Positions 61,296 through 64,000 of a stretch of 64,000 nt of DNA are shown here, one piece after another. The stretch spans positions 633,001 to 697,000 of the forward strand of contig NZ_CP094669.1 in assembly GCF_022827545.1 (NCBI RefSeq). The letters run 5' to 3'. The notes under the pieces were generated by a model. The model ran no database searches, had not been told where the DNA came from, and saw only the letters and a program-made list of their open reading frames with translations. This DNA comes from Hymenobacter tibetensis (GTDB lineage Bacteria; Bacteroidota; Bacteroidia; Cytophagales; Hymenobacteraceae). Each line of letters starts with the position of its first letter. Positions within the stretch are counted from its first letter, which is position 1. The position numbers and the translations under genes are program-made.

Positions 61296-62108
61296 CTATG
61301 GTACCACCGTCAGGCGAACCACACGCGTATCGACGTCACCATGGTCAAAAAAGTCTTGCTCGAAGAGAATGGTCTTGTTGTCGAGCCAGCGCGGTTGGTT
61401 GCATCCCCATTCGGTTTGACGTTCCCACAGCAGCCGAACATTGCCATCCTCCACGGTCCAGAGTTGTAAGCCATTGGGTTCGTAGCGAGCCAGTACATCG
61501 GAGTTGCCACACACAAAGTGGCGTCCATCGGGAGAAACGGCCGGCGGACTCCATATGCGGGTACGTCGGCCTGTGCGTTGGTCGACCAACAAATAGTATC
61601 CTCCTTCATAAAGCCGCACGGCCACCAGCCATTGTCGGATAGCAGGTATCGACGTGATATACTCGTAGGCCGTGTTGGTTTCGTCTTCCGCTGGGTTATT
61701 GACAAGCCGAATTGGTTTAGTCCGTGAGGGCTGCAGCCAGAGTGTGCGGCTCGTGCGTCGTACCAACGGACCCGCCGTGCGCAGGCGCATGCGTTCCTCG
61801 GCTTCAAAGTCGAACGATTCTTCTTCTTCGGCTGAAGAAGGCACTACCGGAAGTTTGAGAGGCTTTGGTAGTTTTTCATACACCCCCCGCGATGCATGAT
61901 GAATAGGAAGCACGCGGCCTGCTACCTGCACCAGCGTATCCAAATGGCCAAGTCGGTAGATGCGCGGCGGCTTAGGTCGTGGCAACGGCGCAACTGGGGC
62001 CGTAGTAGATACGCCCGGCTGGCCCCGTTCTGCGGGGCCTCGGAAAGAACAAGCCAATAGGAGTATCGCCAACGGCAGCACTACTATCACCGCACGAAGC
62101 CGGAACAT
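61296..62108 (-). CDS. Lipoprotein with WD40/beta-propeller-like segments, unknown function
   Basis: A 270-residue putative lipoprotein. The signal peptide MFRLRAVIVVLPLAILLLAC places Cys20 for lipidation; a Pro-rich linker (TTAPVAPLPRPKPPRIY) follows. The C-terminal part has strand pairs like a beta-propeller: TRIWSPPAVSPDGRHFVCGN, RYEPNGLQLWTVEDG and CNQPRWLDNKTILFEQDFFD, with an SPDGRHF motif as in TolB/WD-like repeats. Binding of a peptide or protein is possible. The start at ATG 62108 gives the lipoprotein signal; the frame opens at 62159. It begins 29 bp after the M61 peptidase stop on the same strand. Confidence 0.82.
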   Translation of the reverse strand: MFRLRAVIVVLPLAILLLACSFRGPAERGQPGVSTTAPVAPLPRPKPPRIYRLGHLDTLVQVAGRVLPIHHASRGVYEKLPKPLKLPVVPSSAEEEESFDFEAEERMRLRTAGPLVRRTSRTLWLQPSRTKPIRLVNNPAEDETNTAYEYITSIPAIRQWLVAVRLYEGGYYLLVDQRTGRRTRIWSPPAVSPDGRHFVCGNSDVLARYEPNGLQLWTVEDGNVRLLWERQTEWGCNQPRWLDNKTILFEQDFFDHGDVDTRVVRLTVVP

Positions 62109-62137
62109 GGTATGAACTGAAAAACTGAACGCTCTAC

Positions 62138-63874
62138 TTAAAAATCCTGCTTCAACCAACTCCGAAAGCTAGCCTGTTGCTCGGGAGTTGCCTCGGGTAA
62201 CTTTTCAATGGTAATCTTCTGCCAGTATCGTTGCTCGGTTTGGCCGCTTAAAAGCACTGTTAGCAACCGGTTCTGGCGGAACACGCTGACTTCGTATTGC
62301 TGATCTTCGCGGGTGGAAAGCAGGCTGTGCAAGTTCATATCAACTCGCCGGCCATTTACGGCCACTAGCTCGTCATCAACGGTGAGGGCTGCTGCTGCGG
62401 GTGAACCAGGTAAAATATCCGTGACTTCGGTGCGCTCATTCTTGACGGTTGTCCGAAAGCCAAATAGGCCTTCGGAAGCAGAAGTGTTTTCCTGAATTCG
62501 AAGCGTACAGCCCACAAAGCTCAACGCTTTGTCGAGAGGTTCTTCCAGAGACGCAACGCCATAGATGAACTTGTCGAAATAAGCCTGCATGTCGCGCCCG
62601 GCAACCTCGTTCACAATACGGATGTAGTCTTGCTCGGTATAGCCTACGCCAGTCTGGCCGAACTCTTCCCATAGCCGACGCATCACTTCGTCGAGGCTGC
62701 GGGCATGGTTGGAAAGGCGGCGCAAAGTGATGTCAAGCAGTAGAGCTACCAAGGCGCCTTTGTGGTACACCGATACTTTACGGTCGGGCACACCAGCTTT
62801 ATAGCCGTCTAGCCACAGGTCCATGCTAGCATCGGCTAAAGAGAGGTTGAAGCGGCCATAGTCATCGTAATGCTTGCGCAGTACGGTATTCAGTTCGGCA
62901 AAGTATTGAGCTGCAGTACGAACCCCGGCTCGTGCTAATAGATACTCACCGTAGTACGTGGTAATACCTTCCGCAATAAAGCAGGTGCGGAAGTAGTTCT
63001 CCTTGGAGTAGTCGTACGGCTGCATTTCCGCTGGCCGAATGCTCTTGATGTTCCAGGCATGAAACAACTCATGGCAACTAACCCCCAACAGCTCCTTGTA
63101 TAACCCCTCGGTCATCAGCAGCTCCGCTGGCCCAATCGTAATGACAGTGGAATTGAGGTGCTCTACGCCGTGGTAGTACTTGTAGGGCAAAACCTGATTC
63201 AGGAAGTGGTAGTCTTGCGCCGGAAATGAGCCAAACAGGGCCAATTGTTCTGCGCTGAATGCCCGAAAGTCAGCCACTAGCCGCGACCAGTCCACGGGGC
63301 ACTCCCCTTGGATCCAGATGTAAAAGGGGAGGCCTTGCACCTCGTAGTTGCGGTATTGTAGGGTAGGGCTGGCAATAAGGGGTGAATCAGCTAGGTGGTC
63401 GAAGCTCTGCGCTTGCAGTGTGTTGGGTCCAGTTTGGGGAAGTCCGCAGGCAAGTTGCCAGCCTTCGGGCAACAGTAGCTGCACCTGGCACGGCTCCTGC
63501 TGGCGTCCCTCAATGTATAGGAAGCCCTGCACGGGGTTCAGGTAAAGTTGGGTTTCATCAAGCCATGACCCTCCCGCATCCATTTGGTGTGCGTAGAAGT
63601 TGTAATGCACTTGCACCGTCCGGCCTTGGGCGCCACTTACTTCCCACCGGTCTTTGGTGAGCTTACGGGTAGCCAGCAATTCTTGTGAGGATGCGTCGGT
63701 TACTTCTACTCGTTGGATTTTTTGAGCGAAGTTCTGTAGCTCGTAGCGTCCGGGCCGCCAGGCAGGCAATTGCAATTCCAACGGCTCTGTAGTGTCTTTC
63801 GACACCTCAAAGGTCATTTGCAGCTGCACATAAAAGGTAAGCGGGTTCTCGAACGAAACGTAATAGTGAATCAT
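62138..63874 (-). CDS. M61-family zinc metallopeptidase (glycyl aminopeptidase-like) with PDZ domain
   Basis: A 578-residue peptidase. The N-terminal domain has PLELQLPAWRPGRYELQNFA. The catalytic domain carries the Zn motif HELFHAWNIKS (H-E-x-x-H) and the downstream FIAEGITTYYGEYLL with the third Zn ligand Glu. RDMQAYFDKFIYGV follows. The C-terminal PDZ-like domain (about 460-555) includes PGSPAAAALTVDDELVAVNG. M61 enzymes cleave N-terminal Gly or acidic residues. No signal peptide is visible, so it may be cytoplasmic. A lipoprotein gene follows 29 bp downstream, probably in the same operon. Confidence 0.95.
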   Translation of the reverse strand: MIHYYVSFENPLTFYVQLQMTFEVSKDTTEPLELQLPAWRPGRYELQNFAQKIQRVEVTDASSQELLATRKLTKDRWEVSGAQGRTVQVHYNFYAHQMDAGGSWLDETQLYLNPVQGFLYIEGRQQEPCQVQLLLPEGWQLACGLPQTGPNTLQAQSFDHLADSPLIASPTLQYRNYEVQGLPFYIWIQGECPVDWSRLVADFRAFSAEQLALFGSFPAQDYHFLNQVLPYKYYHGVEHLNSTVITIGPAELLMTEGLYKELLGVSCHELFHAWNIKSIRPAEMQPYDYSKENYFRTCFIAEGITTYYGEYLLARAGVRTAAQYFAELNTVLRKHYDDYGRFNLSLADASMDLWLDGYKAGVPDRKVSVYHKGALVALLLDITLRRLSNHARSLDEVMRRLWEEFGQTGVGYTEQDYIRIVNEVAGRDMQAYFDKFIYGVASLEEPLDKALSFVGCTLRIQENTSASEGLFGFRTTVKNERTEVTDILPGSPAAAALTVDDELVAVNGRRVDMNLHSLLSTREDQQYEVSVFRQNRLLTVLLSGQTEQRYWQKITIEKLPEATPEQQASFRSWLKQDF

Positions 63875-64000
63875 AGAAACGCGAAGCGGGTAGGCAGAAA
63901 CCTGGTGTAAAGCTACGGCTATCCGACTGAAAAACGCGGATGAATAGCCGCCTTTGATACGGGAAAACAGCGGTTTCGATTAGGATAAATAGTCGAAAAT

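Overview
The window looks like chromosomal DNA from a member of the Bacteroidota, most probably a Hymenobacter-type organism (Cytophagales, Hymenobacteraceae). The pointers are a GldB gliding lipoprotein, a RemB/Wzi-like barrel, many PorT/OmpW-like small barrels, SusC-style TonB receptors with a carboxypeptidase-regulatory-like N-terminus, FecI/FecR pairs, a 29-residue AURKAIP1/COX24-type protein in front of an RNase E/G gene, and promoters of the Bacteroidota form TTG-N19/20-TAnnTTTG. The genus is inferred from family knowledge; no search was run. I see no rRNA, prophage, insertion sequence or CRISPR array.

Layout. 1-4.8 kb: ssb (cut by the window edge) and mutY leftward, then HU, a TPR protein, the small basic protein and an RNase E/G rightward. 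4.9-8.7 kb: a small outer-membrane barrel, gldB, a glycosyltransferase and nth. 8.9-9.7 kb: an ECF sigma factor overlapping a 76-residue possible anti-sigma protein. 10.3-18.8 kb: an MFS transporter, then a co-directional block of ECF sigma factor, head-GIN lipoprotein, FecR anti-sigma factor, STN-domain protein with 16-residue repeats, and TonB-dependent receptor. This resembles a Fec-type envelope signalling system whose STN domain has been moved onto a separate protein, and it is my best candidate for an undescribed system. The block ends at an 85-bp palindrome holding two head-to-head DnaA boxes.

19-25 kb: an alpha/beta hydrolase that has lost its nucleophilic serine, an SGNH hydrolase, a YdeI-like protein and uvrA. 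25-29 kb: a PepSY membrane protein and a siderophore-type TonB receptor, probably an iron-uptake pair. 29-32.7 kb: a TspO-like protein, tpiA, a small secreted protein, prmA and an orphan ORF. 33-38.4 kb: one 1808-residue secreted protein of unknown function with a Lys-rich tail. 38.5-40.7 kb: plsY and an M20 dipeptidase.

40.9-46.3 kb: five tandem leftward barrel paralogues, some separated by their own terminators, and a divergent PagL-like lipid A deacylase. 46.4-55.1 kb: pyrD, tRNA-Lys(TTT), a YifB/ComM ATPase, three small membrane proteins behind an MsbA-like ABC exporter, a small conserved protein and the RemB/Wzi-like barrel. 55.4-64 kb: a GNAT-like protein overlapping upp, a small membrane protein, a DEAD-box helicase, tRNA-His(GTG), a PfkB kinase, a disordered small protein, a lipoprotein and an M61 peptidase. 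Several long perfect hairpins lie between genes. Start codons were chosen by family N-termini, signal peptides and promoter position, because Shine-Dalgarno sites are weak or absent here.
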